Assembly (NCBI GenBank): GCA_028753945.1 | Contig: JAPNXP010000008.1 | Coordinates: 3,100,001 to 3,164,000, forward strand | Source: Hexactinellida sp. DTS-2022 | Lineage: Eukaryota > Porifera > Hexactinellida | Direction: 5' to 3' | DNA length: 64,000 bases | Shown: positions 31,446 to 42,344 of the stretch, one piece after another | Layout: each line of letters starts with the position of its first letter | How positions within the stretch are numbered: position 1 is the stretch's first letter | The notes under the pieces: model-generated | Databases searched by the model: none | Told to the model about the DNA's origin: nothing | The model's input: only the letters and a program-made list of their open reading frames with translations | Program-made: the position numbers and the translations under genes

Positions 31446-32288
31446 TTAATGTATGATCCATTTATTCACATTTCCTTGTTATTCACAAATTCAAAATATC
31501 ATCATCATCATGTTAGCAAGATTATGATTTACGTCAAATCATGTTCACGGCAGATTATATATCGCTTTGCTATTAACCGATTTATCCTTAGTTAGCAACC
31601 ATTCTTTGTACCAAAGCAGGTTGCTGTAAACAGCCATTCGGATAGAATATTAGTTTAAGAATTGTCTACTGCAGAGGTTCCCTGGAATTCTCCCTTTGGG
31701 GCAAATTCGACAATTCTTTGGGAGCCGTGCGAATGGTTGAGTCATTAAGTTTCTCAGGCGCTGTAGCTCTGTTCTCTTAGTATTGATAATATTGTTACTT
31801 AACTACTATGCTGCAAGTTTATGTGCGTGCCTTAGTGCACACCAGGCATGTCCACAACTGCAACAACCATAATACTTATCCATAACCTGATGTCAGACTG
31901 CGGCACTTAGTTCTACTGTCCCTCGCATTGAATATGTAGCGATTAACCATACACATCCAGCTAGACTTGATAAATTCCTAAGTTGCAAGATTTTGTCTTT
32001 CAAGCTTGGAAATTTTGCTCAGGTGTAAGCGCGTTATGGGACCCCAGCGTTTTAGGCCCCCATCCCTAAATCGCTAGCGTTTTTGGCCCCCTGGGCTTTA
32101 AAACACTAGTGATATGGGGACGGGATCCCTAAACGCTAGGGCTTTAGGGACAGGGGCCCTAAAACGCTGGGGGTCCCCAAAGCGCGCTTATACCCTGTTT
32201 ATTTAAAGTAATTCACATCTCCGTATTGTGAACTTTCTATTTTTAGATTATTCATTCTCTTATAATTAGTACAGTATTCATTTCTGTT
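31446..32288. other. Intergenic region with a 177-bp MITE
   Basis: Unique-looking sequence to about 32019, then a palindromic MITE, then a ~90-bp leader before NEIL1. No promoter element can be named. Confidence 0.4.
32020..32196. mobile_element. MITE with long G+C-rich inverted ends
   Basis: Arms CAGGTGTAAGCGCG...ACCCCAGCGTTTTAGG and CCTAAAACGCTGGGGGTCC...CGCGCTTATACCCTG pair over ~45 bp. The interior repeats CCCTAAA.CGCTAG.G. No clear target duplication. Non-coding; lies ~90 bp upstream of NEIL1. Confidence 0.72.
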
Positions 32289-35200
32289 ATGCCTGAGTTA
32301 GGCGAAGTCGCTATATTTAGTAAAATAATTAATGATGCTGGAAATAATTTTACTTTCAAATCCATTTTAAATTTCTCCTCCAAGAATCCGGATATTCCAG
32401 TTGTCTGGCACGAGTTCGGCATACGCTCGGAGTGTAGAGGAAAGGAGCTAGCTATAGTACTGTTCGGGTTAGAGCCAGGAGCCCCTGAGGAGATCAGGGT
32501 ACTGGTACATTTCGGTCTGACAGGTGAGGAGATATAATATTCATATGTTAGTATAATATGTTATCAGATTATGCATTCTAACTCAAGGATTGATATTTTT
32601 CAACAAAACAACAGAAGCACCTAAGCACCCAAAGCTGCAGATCCTCAGTTCCTGTGACACCCACTCTGTCTTCTTATCGGACCAGAAGGGATGGGGGGCG
32701 TGGCGTGTCGCCGAGAAGGGAGAGATGTGGAGCGAGAACAGAGGACCTGATCCTATCTTGGAGTACGATGCGTTTAGGAAGAATGTACTATCGAATCTCA
32801 AAGCTAAAGTGTGTTGCTAGCTATTAATGAGTGCATGCTGTGTTAGAATTTTTAAGTTGTCAATTGTTAGAATTTACTTAACTGTCACTTGTTAGAATCA
32901 CTTTTCAGGTTACTGTCACTTGTTAGAATCATTTTTTAGGTTACTATCAGTTGTTCTAATATCTTCTAGATACTATCACAGTTTTTTTTTATTCAACTCA
33001 CAATTTTCGGGAAATTTTATTTGATAATCTATCTATCTATATATTAATAATTGCGGTTGTGTGTTTGTTTGTTTGTCCATAATTAATTGGAAAGACTACG
33101 AGTCCCAGAAACCTTAAAATCTGTATACAGGGGTAATTTTGTACTGCGACAACGATCTATTGGTTTTTGAAGAGAAATATTGACATTTAAAGGTGACAAA
33201 ATATGTTAGCCAATTAATTTCGAGGGTTTGTTAGTATATATTAGCTATACTTCATTCAATTAATATAAATATGTGCATAATAGAAAGATTTTCTGAGGCT
33301 GCAATCTGATTGTACTATTTGGTAATTGTATACATTTCATACGTCAAGTGGCGGTCATAAACAAGTATCTGTTTTAATAATAAAGAATCAGATTTCATAA
33401 ATGGGGGGAATTTTAACGGATCTAACAAGTGACAGTAAACTGAAAAAACATTCTAACAAGTGACAGTAAACTGAAAAAACATTCCAACAAGTGACAGTAA
33501 CCTGAAAAACTATCTAACAAGTGACAGTTAAGTAAATTCTAACAAGTGGCAACTTAAAAATTATAACAAATGCAACTCCCCCTATTAATTTAATCTCTTA
33601 GTTCTACCAATTATTAAGCGCCTCTTTTAATTTGCTATCTTGTATTTCGCATTTAACAACGCCTTGCTATAATGGTCAATCTGGAAATGGTAATCACAAT
33701 TTCTCTAAACTAAATGATTCTGGAACATTTAACTGTAAACACAAATTGCAATTACTCTCTAAATTATAAAATTAATATAACAAATTCAAATGTATGAACA
33801 GATCCATTTATCGCTATTTATTCTTAGCAATTCAACAGTTGTATTTGCGAGGCTCTACTAGAACAGCTGTACTTTAACGGAATAGGCAATTACTTGCGAG
33901 CTGAGATTCTGTTCAGAGCTGGAATCAATCCATTTCTCCCGGCTAGAGAAGTGCTACAGTCTATAGCTGATGGAGAAGCGGACGGGGAAGCTAAAGGTAT
34001 GTCCTCTGTTAAGTGGTTTTTCAGTTTACTGTCACGTGTTAGAATGATTAGTTTATAATTTTTATGTGGTAAATATTTACGGATTATCAATTCATTTTTT
34101 CTAGTCACGATATTATTTGTTTTGCGTAATAATAATGGCAAGCACTATCTGATGATGACACTATTCTAACACTATATGGTGGCGGCGCTAGCCAGCCACC
34201 ACTGGTGGGGCACAAATGCGTCACGGGTGGGAACAGGCTATTAAACTGGAGCCACTTACATTAATGAGGTTGGGCACAGGCCCCACCCTGGCGCCGCCTC
34301 TGCTCATATATATATATAACGAGCCCTTCGGTCTCGGTCGCTTTGCGACAGATCGGTGCTACGCACCTCAAGTTAACGGCCGCTATGCGGCCTTACTCCT
34401 CACATTTTCTACCATGGAAATGGTAGATAGGGACGTTATGATTTTGATTTTCATTAATTTGTTTACCTATTTGTGTAAACAACAACAACAACAAAGACTC
34501 ATATTAGAATTTTATAAATGCGAAATTCGTGTTCAGCACACTTGTTTACTTATAATACCTATTGAAAGTTAACTTCTAGGTTGATTTTGAATTTTCATTA
34601 AATTATTTAGCTATTTTGAGTAAACAACAACAACAACAACAACAACAAATATTCATATTATAAAATTTTAACGCGAAATTCGTGTTCAGCATACTTGTTT
34701 ACCTACAATACCCGTTGAAAGCTAACTTCTAGGTTGATTTTGAATTTTCATTAATTTGTTTACCTATTTTGTGTAAACAACAACAACAAATATTAATATG
34801 ATAAATTTATAAACGCGAAATTCGTGTTCGGCATACTTGTTTACCTATAATACCCGTTGGAAGCTAACTTCTAGGTTGATTTTGAATTTTAATTAATTTG
34901 TTTACCTATTTTGTGTAAACAACAACAACAAATATTAATATGAGAAATTTATAAACGCGAAATTCGTGTTCAGCATACCTGTTTACCTATAATACCCGTT
35001 GAAAGCTAACTTCTAGGTTGATTTTGAATTTTCATTAATTTGTTTACCTATTTTGTGTAAACAACAACAAAAAATATTAATATGAGAAATTTATAAACGC
35101 GAAATTCGTGTTCAGCATACTTGTTTACCTATTATAACATTTGAAAGTTAGTTTATATCCCAATATTAATTGCGGTTTCTATTCCCCCATCACTTTAATA

Positions 35201-36206
35201 TAATCCGGACAAACACACACACACACACAAACAAACAACAATCGAGATTTAATAATATAGATATACGTATGGTCTTCTTTTTCATAATATATACGTATAT
35301 TGTGGCATGCAACAAATAATTATTGTTCAATAATGTAATTCCAAGTCATTGAAGTTTTTCAGAATGTCTCTACCTTAATTTGTTAGTTATGAACATACTA
35401 AATACTACATACGTATTATACGTATGTTAAACGTGAATTAAATGTACGTATTTATAAAAAATTTGTTTATGCGCCTCATTATTTCTCATGTCACTTAGTG
35501 TATCTAGTATAGTTTGCCATTAAGTCTTGTTCGTATCTTATTGCGGAGGTTTATATCTAATACAGCGGGAACTCCTAGTGAGGAATATAAAACAACATTA
35601 AATGAATTTACTTATACAGCGATCATCGGTTGCACCGATCATCGGCGTTTGTTTTAAATAATCTGGCTAGTTACTACCGATGGTGTTTTTTATAAACATA
35701 AAAAAACAATCGGTAGAAAGTAGCCAGGTTTTTTAATACAAACGCCGATGATCGCTGTCTAAGTAAACTCACATTAAATATACCTGGATAATGCCATGCT
35801 CCGCGGTATTTAATTCTAAAGGAATATAAAATACCTTCATTCCTCTTCCCTAGTACTTGTTGAGCTGTTGTCATTTTGTGTCTTCATTTTTATGAACAAA
35901 TAATTAAGTGTCCGGGTTACGGTACGATACAAGTTGACCTAGGAATGTACTCTAGGTGAGGATATTCTAGATCTGTGTCGTAGCGTCGCTTTGGAAGTGG
36001 TCACGCTGGGAATCAACAAATACGCGGAGGATAACCAGAAGTGGGCTGACTGGTGTCAGTGCTACGACAAGCCAGGAATGGTATCCACCAAAGATAAGAA
36101 GAGCAGAATGATATTCCACAGGCCAGAGTTCGCACCTGTCGATAAAGCGAAGAAAGTAGGCACCAGCAGTACTGCTACATCTCCACCCAAGAAGAAGGGC
36201 GAATAG
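32289..36206 (+). CDS. NEIL1: Endonuclease VIII-like 1 DNA glycosylase (NEIL1), four exons
   Basis: Bifunctional glycosylase/AP lyase that excises oxidised bases in base-excision repair. Exons by splice sites and homology: 32289-32523, 32588-32808, 33828-33996, 35956-36206; 876 nt, 291 aa, phases consistent (1, 0, 1). Catalytic Pro2-Glu3 start the protein (MPELGE), Lys52 sits in CRGKEL (the family's conserved Lys), and the helix-two-turn-helix is clear (LYFNGIGNYLRAEILFRAG, residues 166-184). The C-terminal DILDLCRSV.LEVV and PGM.S.KDKKSRMIFH match the NEIL1 'zincless finger', with the conserved Arg. No zinc-finger cysteines, as in NEIL1. Oddities: MPELGE where most members have MPEGPE, and DQKGWGAW where human has DIRRFGRW. 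Introns 2 and 3 (1.0 and 2.0 kb) are filled with transposons. It lacks the long basic tail of mammalian NEIL1. Confidence 0.93.
32843..33580. mobile_element. Foldback element with minisatellite inverted arms (NEIL1 intron 2)
   Basis: Left arm (32843-32975) repeats TGTCACTTGTTAGAAT at ~35-bp spacing; the right arm (33418-33580) repeats the complement, ATTCTAACAAGTGACA. A family B repeat lies between. A partial copy (TTACTGTCACGTGTTAGAAT) is at 34024-34045. No coding capacity. Confidence 0.72.
33018..33312 (+). mobile_element. Interspersed repeat family B, forward copy
   Basis: TCTATCTATATATTAATAAT, TTTGTTTGTTTGTCC, AAAGACTACGAGTCCCAG, TACAGGGGTAATTTTG and AGATTTTCTGAGGCTG, in the order seen at 41905 and reversed at 15470. 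Nested between the arms of the foldback element. Confidence 0.62.
34177..34302. mobile_element. Probable MITE with GGCGGCGC ends (NEIL1 intron 3)
   Basis: GGTGGCGGCGCTAGCC at the left faces GGCGCCGCCTCTG at the right. No exact target duplication. Non-coding. Confidence 0.45.
34316..35262 (+). mobile_element. Family C minisatellite-bearing element, copy with about five units (NEIL1 intron 3)
   Basis: Head ACGAGCCCTTCGGTCTCGG...GTTAACGGCC, five to six ~140-bp tandem units (ACTTGTTTACCTATAATACC, AGCTAACTTCTAGGTTGATT, CAACAACAACAAATATT, AACGCGAAATTCGTGTTC), then a tail with AATCCGGACAAACACACACA and CAATCGAGATTTAATAATAT. It is the fullest copy in the window and defines both ends. Confidence 0.7.
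35608..35770. mobile_element. Near-perfect palindromic MITE (NEIL1 intron 3)
   Basis: TTTACTTATACAGCGATCAT at the left pairs with ATGATCGCTGTCTAAGTAAA at the right. Pairing continues inwards through GGCGTTTGTTTTAAATAAT, CTGGCTA and ACTACCGATGGTGTTTTTTA almost to the centre, so the whole ~160 bp can fold on itself. It lies ~190 bp before NEIL1 exon 4. Confidence 0.75.
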
Positions 36207-36304
36207 ACTTATAGATATGTATTTTGTTTTATATGTTGATAGATTGAATATTTGTATAATTCACATTAGAGAACATAATATATAAAGTATTTATTGATAT
36301 ACAT

Positions 36305-36471
36305 CAGTGTTTCTCAACGTGGGCGATATCCCCTAGGGGCAATAAAACGGCGGTTTGACTTAGAAATGGAACCCGCCCTCCGGTCAGGGCAATAGAATAC
36401 AATCGAAGGGGCGATGGGGACTGCTGCGATTTGCTAAGGGGCGACAGACTGAAAAAGGTTGATAAACGCTG
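36305..36471. mobile_element. hAT-type MITE with exact 8-bp duplication
   Basis: 167 bp, ends CAGTGTTTCTCAACGTGGGC and AAAAAGGTTGATAAACGCTG (inverted), flanked exactly by ATATACAT at 36297-36304 and 36472-36479. It lies ~100 bp after the NEIL1 stop. Non-coding. Confidence 0.88.
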
Positions 36472-36479
36472 ATATACAT

Positions 36480-38430
36480 GATCTGATTAGGGAACAGGCA
36501 GCTTGTCCCGGTTAAGATTAACTTAATAATGACCAGAATACGGTATGCTGGGAAAATGTAGGTTTCTGGAGGTTTGCCCCCAGCTAAGCGGAGTCGAGTG
36601 TTTTTCAAAACCCGCCGAAGTGTCCCGTATATCCCACAAACTTTTTGGTAACGTTGAGAACAATTTATTGTATATGTAGCAGTCAGACTGGCCTTAAATT
36701 TATCATGATGCTATTAGGGTAAGAGAGTAGTATCCTCTCACTTCCAGACACACGGACTCCGGAACTGATGTAAGATTTTTGACTTCGGAATAGAATTCGA
36801 AGAGGAAAGATTGTGCCCGTGTCGGAAATATTCGAAATAGCCACGAATTCATTGGACTACTACTAGTATAATTTAATTTGGAGATAATTTATTTAAGCTC
36901 TACTAGAGTTCAGTTTAATAATAACTAACGCGCTACGCTTACTCGGTCGCTTCGCGATGTGTGTTGCACTCGGCACTTCGTGCCTCACGAAGGAAAAAAC
37001 TAATAATTTTTGCAGAATAAAAGTATTTTGTAATTTTTGTATTACCACGAAGTAATAATTAGACAATGGTAAGCATATTGTGATTTTTGGTAGGGGATAT
37101 ATTGGTACAATTAATATACATCTATCTCTGCACAGTGGTTTGGGGCACGTAATTGGCAAAAAAATCGTCAACCCCAAAACGCAAAGAAGCATCGCGATTT
37201 GCTTCCTAGATGTCTAAATAGTATGCATATCAAATTTGGTACGAATTGAAAGCTTAGAAATACAAAACGACTTCGAAGTCTGATGTGGATTGTCGCTACA
37301 TTTAAAAATTGATATTCTGCACGCTAAAATTTACATACGTAATTTTTACCTCAGTAAGATATAAATACATCTAACTATTTTAGTACATAGTATTGACTCT
37401 AAAATAACATTTTTGGAACCAAATGTTTGATTTCATATCTAGTTTGTGAAATTTTTAGCTTCGACTTTATGGAGTCGACTTTATGGATTATAACATTATG
37501 ATGTTTTAGTTTCAAATTAGCCGCAAAAATAAAGACCACCTTTGACCAATTTGAAATTTTGTATGCTGACCCTGCAATGCCATATAATTAACATATTTGA
37601 ATTATAAGATGCACTTCAATGCGCAACATTATAAAAATTGTTACATTCTATAGTCAAGTATTCGTTGCTAGGTTACGCTATATTGGCAAAGATATGTTTT
37701 AATGGCCTCATTCTTTTATATAGTGCATAAAATAGTAACTAACAAAGCATTTGAAACTACTACATCTGCATAACATCGCATTAACGCGTAAGAACAACTT
37801 TGAAAGTAATATTATTGATATTTTTGTGAGACTATCATCACAAAGCGACCCTGAACTGGTATAATATCGGAGGAATTTATTTTGTGCAAGATGTGGTCAA
37901 TCAGGACATACCGAGAGAATGAAATGCAAGATAGAAAGTAAACAAACCTCAAACATTGAGAATCTAATTTCTACATTAACAATTTCTACCAATGCAGATT
38001 GAGAAAAAGATTTTTCGTAGAAATCTAGAATAGATGAATTTACTGATATTCAAATATATTCACACTGTAACTTACACGAATATTCAAATAGTGCTCTTTG
38101 GTTAAATAACTTGTTGGTCGGAAATTGTACGATTAGGAATTTCAAATAACAAATAGCCATCTTTGCAAAGGTTACAAGTATTTCAATTCTAATAAATTTT
38201 GTATAATCATGATGATGTAATCATCCCAAGACGAGTTGAAGTTTATGAGAAAATAATAGTGCCATAGCATAAAACATAAATAGAGCCACGATCAAGTAAA
38301 CTTTGAAACAAAAATATATAATATTGGCGAAGTAACATTTGGTTTTGCAAATTTTCGAAAATCGTCGAGGTGACAATGACGTCATAACTCCAAAAATATA
38401 AATCCCACCAACTTTTTAAAATTAGGGATG
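36480..38430. other. AT-rich intergenic stretch with Helitron-like fragments
   Basis: 36920-37130 resembles the reversed family A piece at 25640-25820 (TCGGCACTTCGTGC, AATTAT.AGACAATGGTAAGCATAT, GGTAGGGGATATAT), and 38360-38410 matches its next part (GGTGACAATGACGTCATAA). The sequence between, 37140-38220, is AT-rich with no gene or repeat I recognise, and may be an insertion splitting the element. Confidence 0.45.
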
Positions 38431-38434
38431 TATT

Positions 38435-38592
38435 TGTTGCAGTCCAAGTGCGTTTCACGCCAAACGCGTTTGGCGTGTTTATATACGCCATTCGCGTTTC
38501 AAACATTATTTCTTTTTATTTGTTGTTATTTAATTAATGGTAATTAGATTATTCACAAACAGAGTATCTAATTAATATTCAAATAGCTGTTC
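38435..38592 (+). repeat. Left terminal inverted repeat of the Ginger element
   Basis: 158 bp matching the complement of 41608-41795. Contains one perfect palindrome, ACGCCAAACGCGTTTGGCGT. Confidence 0.92.
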
Positions 38593-38895
38593 TGCAATAT
38601 TTACTTTTCATCTGTGTACTAAAATAATACCATTGCGACTTATACTAAATATTTAAACCATCGTGAATTAAAAACAATTCAAGTTCAAACTAAGTAATTG
38701 AACAATATGTACTTCAGTTCACACACAAATCATCAAGCAGCTGTTAACGAATCTATCTTGGTGCCTTTGAATTGTGATTGAGATCATAGTTAAGATTACT
38801 TTTGAATTGCTGAGGCACAAACTATAGCATAAATTCATTTGAATTCATATAAAAGGAATGATAATATAATGTAAATAATATCGCTTGAGTTTGAA

Positions 38896-41126
38896 ATGGA
38901 AAGTCGGAAACTTCAGTTTTACCAGAAGATCGAAGAAAATTATTCTCTAAACAGTAACCTCTTGTCATCTGAACAGATCTCAGAAATAATAAATATCTAC
39001 TCCGGCCCTGAGCCTAAGGAACGTGGTGCAGCAAAACAGAGGTTCTACAGAGTGAGAAAATGATATAACGTCACACAGACACAATCGTGCAAATTATTGT
39101 ATAAGACTAACGGTTCAGAGAATTTGCTTCGTGTTCTCGCGAAAGAGGAGATTTTCGATGTGTTTGAAAGAATCCATTCAGAAGGTGGTAAACATCTCGG
39201 GCGAGATCGCCTCTATATAGAATTAAGGATGTATTACTGTGGGTATTCCAGGAACTTAGTCACACAATTTGTTGATACATGTCTTGAATGCCAGCTAAGA
39301 AAAAGCAAAAAAAGTCTGAAGAGCACAGTTAGCAGACCTATTAGGAGTTCAGACTTTGCTTCTAGAGGTCAGGTCGACTTAATCGATTTGCAAAGCACAG
39401 ACGATATCAACCGTCCTTATAACTACTTACTTGTTTACCAAGATCATTTGACGAAGTTTGTTGTACTTCGGCCTCTGCAGAGGAAGACAGCAGACGAAGT
39501 TACACGTAACCTATTTGAAATATTTTGCTTAATAGGGTCACCTCATATACTACAGAGTGACAATGGCAAAGAATTCAAAAACCTTAATCTTGCATGCATG
39601 ATTAGGGAGTTATGGCCCGGATGCAAGATCGTGCATGGAAAAGCTCGCCATCCCCAGTCACAAGGATCTGTGGAAAGAGTAAATCAAGAAATAAAAAAGG
39701 TTCTTGGTTCATTAATGCGGGAAAAGAATGATCCGTGTTGGATAAAGTATATACCGATCGTACAACACTCTATCAACACAAGTCCTCACTCTGGTTTGGA
39801 CGGTAGGAGTCCATACCGAGTTCTTTTCGGGAGATGTCCTGTGAAAGGTCTTGAAGATCTCGGAATTCCTGATGCAATTGCGAATGATATCACTACAGAG
39901 GAGGAACTAAAAATGTAAGTATTATAGCAAATTTCTAAATCAAAATGACTCTAAATAACACCTATAAATGATTTCTCATGCGAATCTGTTTCATTTATAC
40001 CAAAACTTTTAGGATAATTCATGACGCCCAAGAAATAGAAGATGAAGACGATCGTGAATTTGAGCTAGAAGGGAATACACTCTCAGCTGGTCACCATTTC
40101 AATTCAGACTCTTCATATAGAGGAAGTCCTGCGAAGAACTTGGATTATTCTCATGATCAAGTCTCAGATGATGATTCCTACATTAGAGACATCAACATTG
40201 AATACTTTTCATCTTTACAGCAACAAGAAGAAGAATTTGTTACCTCGATACAAATACCATCTCCTGAGGACCTGATAATTTCTCCAGTTTTTGATCCTCC
40301 TACATCCAGCTTAGTCAATACAGAGTTGCCGTCTCCTATTTACAATCCAAGCAATTCGTTACCTACATGTTCATCTTGTTACGATGCAAGTTTGCTTATT
40401 TTTCCAACAATTAACGCACCTTCCAACGACGAGTTACCCTTTTCATCTCCTTCTAATAGTGAACAAACTCCATCTAAATCGCCTTGTTGTGTTGAGTGTC
40501 AACAGCCATGTACTTGTGCCCATAGTTGTCCTGGATGTATCAAGCCTATCCATGCCATATGTGGGACCTCATCAGGGTTGTCTGAAGGATATGGAAGTCC
40601 AGTTTGGTGCACCATATGTTGGCTAGAGCAAAGAGATAATAACGTTTTTGAAGGCCGCCGTGCAGCCAAGCGTGGACAAGAAAGGCAGATAAGGAAAATG
40701 GAGAGACAGTCTGTAAAGAAATCACGTACTTATGAAATTGGAGAGAATGTACTTCTGAGCATACCTAGTGTGGATAAACGATCCCCATTCGATCCGCCCA
40801 ATCTTCTTGGCGTAATTCTAAATAAAACTGATGAAGGATTGTACAAGATTGGCACATCAGCTGGTGTACTCGATAGCCAGTACATTGCAACACAGTTTGA
40901 CTTATGCCAAGTTCGTAAACTCACGCCTGAAGTTGTTTCTACTAAAGTTGTGACACTTAGGGAAGCAATTGAGCATGAATCTCTCGGTAACCAAAGGCAG
41001 GTCTGCAATTGTACAAGTGGATGCAACACAAACAGATGCAAATGTAGGCGTGCGGGCAAGTTGTGCAACTCAAAGTGCCATAGGAGATTAGCTTGCCATA
41101 ACAAGATCGTTAGTAGTGCGGTATAG
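38896..41126 (+). CDS. Ginger-type transposase (integrase + Cys-rich tail), one in-frame stop
   Basis: ATG 38896; exons 38896-39914 and 40013-41126, joined by a GT-AG intron (GTAAGT...TTTTAG) that keeps frame. After the start comes a short helical segment, then an in-frame TGA at 39061-39063, then open frame. An H2C2 zinc-binding region (HSEGGKHLGRDRL...CLECQ) precedes the integrase core with the three catalytic acids visible in VDLIDL (D), LQSDNGKEF (D) and HPQSQGSVERVNQE (E). Exon 2 is acidic first, then has a Cys/His cluster resembling a PHD-like knuckle (CCVECQQPCTC...CPGC...C.ICW), a ~60-residue segment after VLLSIPSVDKRS, and a final Cys-rich CNCTSGCNTNRCKCRR CXC-like motif. The single stop probably inactivates this copy; a 27-nt in-frame stretch with GTGAG...CAG ends spans it but is too short for an ordinary intron. 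Related to KRBA2-type host integrase genes. Confidence 0.85.
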
Positions 41127-41607
41127 GGCAGTTGTAAATATTGTGAAGATATTGCAGTACTCCTTGCAACATCCAACATATTTAGAAATGACGATACATA
41201 AATTGGTTTTCGGTTTTCGTGCTCCTTAACCCAATGAATAAACATTAAGACTTTCAACGAGAAAATATAATTACCTTAATAACAACTCACTTAATTAAAT
41301 AACAAGTAACAAGTAAAACTAACAAGATAAACTGGAAAATATGATTACGTAAATAACAAGTTAGTGAAATATTATTTGTACTATTTAATAAGCCAAATTT
41401 CAATTCATTGATCGGAAGTGATCACAGTTGATCACATGATAGCTGAAAATAGTTACAAGAATCGAAATATCAATTGTAATTGGCTGAGAAATAGAATCAA
41501 TACTAAGAATCTGAAAACTTCGTCGTTTGATTGAAATATATATTCTGCGATGCCCTCGTCTTAGAGGGAAATATAAATCCGAATAATTTAAAATTATTTG
41601 TATTGTT

Positions 41608-41795
41608 GAACAGCTATTTGAATATTAATTAGATACTCTGTTTGTGAATAATCTAATTACCATTAATTAAATAACAACAAATAAAAAGAAATAATGTTTG
41701 AAACGCGAATGGCGTATATAAACACGCCAAACGCGTTTGGCTGAATTAAAATGCGCCAAACGCGTTTGGCGTTGAAACGCACTTGGACTGCAACA
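41608..41795 (-). repeat. Right terminal inverted repeat of the Ginger element
   Basis: 188 bp, the inverse of 38435-38592 with an additional ~30 bp that doubles the ACGCCAAACGCGTTTGGCGT palindrome. Confidence 0.92.
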
Positions 41796-41897
41796 TATTC
41801 ACAAGTATTGATAACCCATATGTAAATAATACATTATGTGTCGCTAGGATTTACACAGATACCTAAAGTTTACTAAATGCGATTTTAGACCACTGTG

Positions 41898-41898
<1 letters not shown>

Positions 41899-41941
<43 letters not shown>
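41899..41941. repeat. (GT)n microsatellite
   Basis: About 21 GT repeats within the head of the adjacent family B repeat, replacing its usual GTTTGTTTG segment. Confidence 0.92.
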
Positions 41942-41944
<3 letters not shown>

Positions 41945-42168
41945 TCCAGAATTAATTGGAAAGACTATGAGTCCCAGAAACCTTAAAATCTGTATACAGG
42001 GGTAATTTTGTACTGCGACAACGATCTATTGGTTTTTGAAGAGAAATATTCACATTTAAAGGTGACAAATATGTTAGCCAATTAAATTCGCTAACTTATT
42101 CAATTAGTATAAATAGACTGCATAATAGAATGATTTTCTGAGGCTGCAATCTGATAGAGTGAAAATAA
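41942..42168 (+). mobile_element. Interspersed repeat family B, forward copy 2
   Basis: TTTGTCCAGAATTAATTGGA, AAAGACTATGAGTCCCAG, TACAGGGGTAATTTTG and GATTTTCTGAGGCTGCAATC, as at 33040-33310. Confidence 0.62.
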
Positions 42169-42344
42169 AATAAATTCATTCAACTAATCAATCATTTGTA
42201 TATTCTATTGCATGTTTTTCTTTTAGAATTATTTGGATTCGAGCTATGCAATCTCGTGCAACTGAAATTTATTGAGCTACTAATGGAAGTATTTGAATTT
42301 CCCAAACATATTACAATGTGTAGCATTTTATTAAATTCTACTAT

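Larger units (their letters stand above)
38431..41799 (+). mobile_element. Ginger-type DNA transposon, nearly intact, TATT target duplication
   Basis: The element proper spans 38435-41795 (3361 bp). It starts TGTTGCAGTCCAAGTGCG and ends in its inverse CGCACTTGGACTGCAACA; TATT flanks both sides (38431-38434 and 41796-41799). Terminal inverted repeats are 158 and 188 bp and look identical except for one 30-35-bp duplication in the right copy. It encodes one DDE integrase-like protein with one intron. Long TIRs with TGT...ACA ends, a 4-bp duplication and a retroelement-like integrase are the known traits of Ginger elements. The identical arms argue for recent movement. Confidence 0.9.

Noticed and set aside
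39061-39063. TGA read as an amino acid (alternative nuclear code or selenocysteine)
   Set aside because: TGA ends other genes here (PGPEP1 and the 13149 gene), and no Sec element is seen; a nonsense mutation in a transposon is simpler.
38896-39918. Integrase ORF as an LTR retroelement
   Set aside because: No reverse transcriptase, protease or LTRs; inverted ends and the 4-bp duplication show a DNA transposon.
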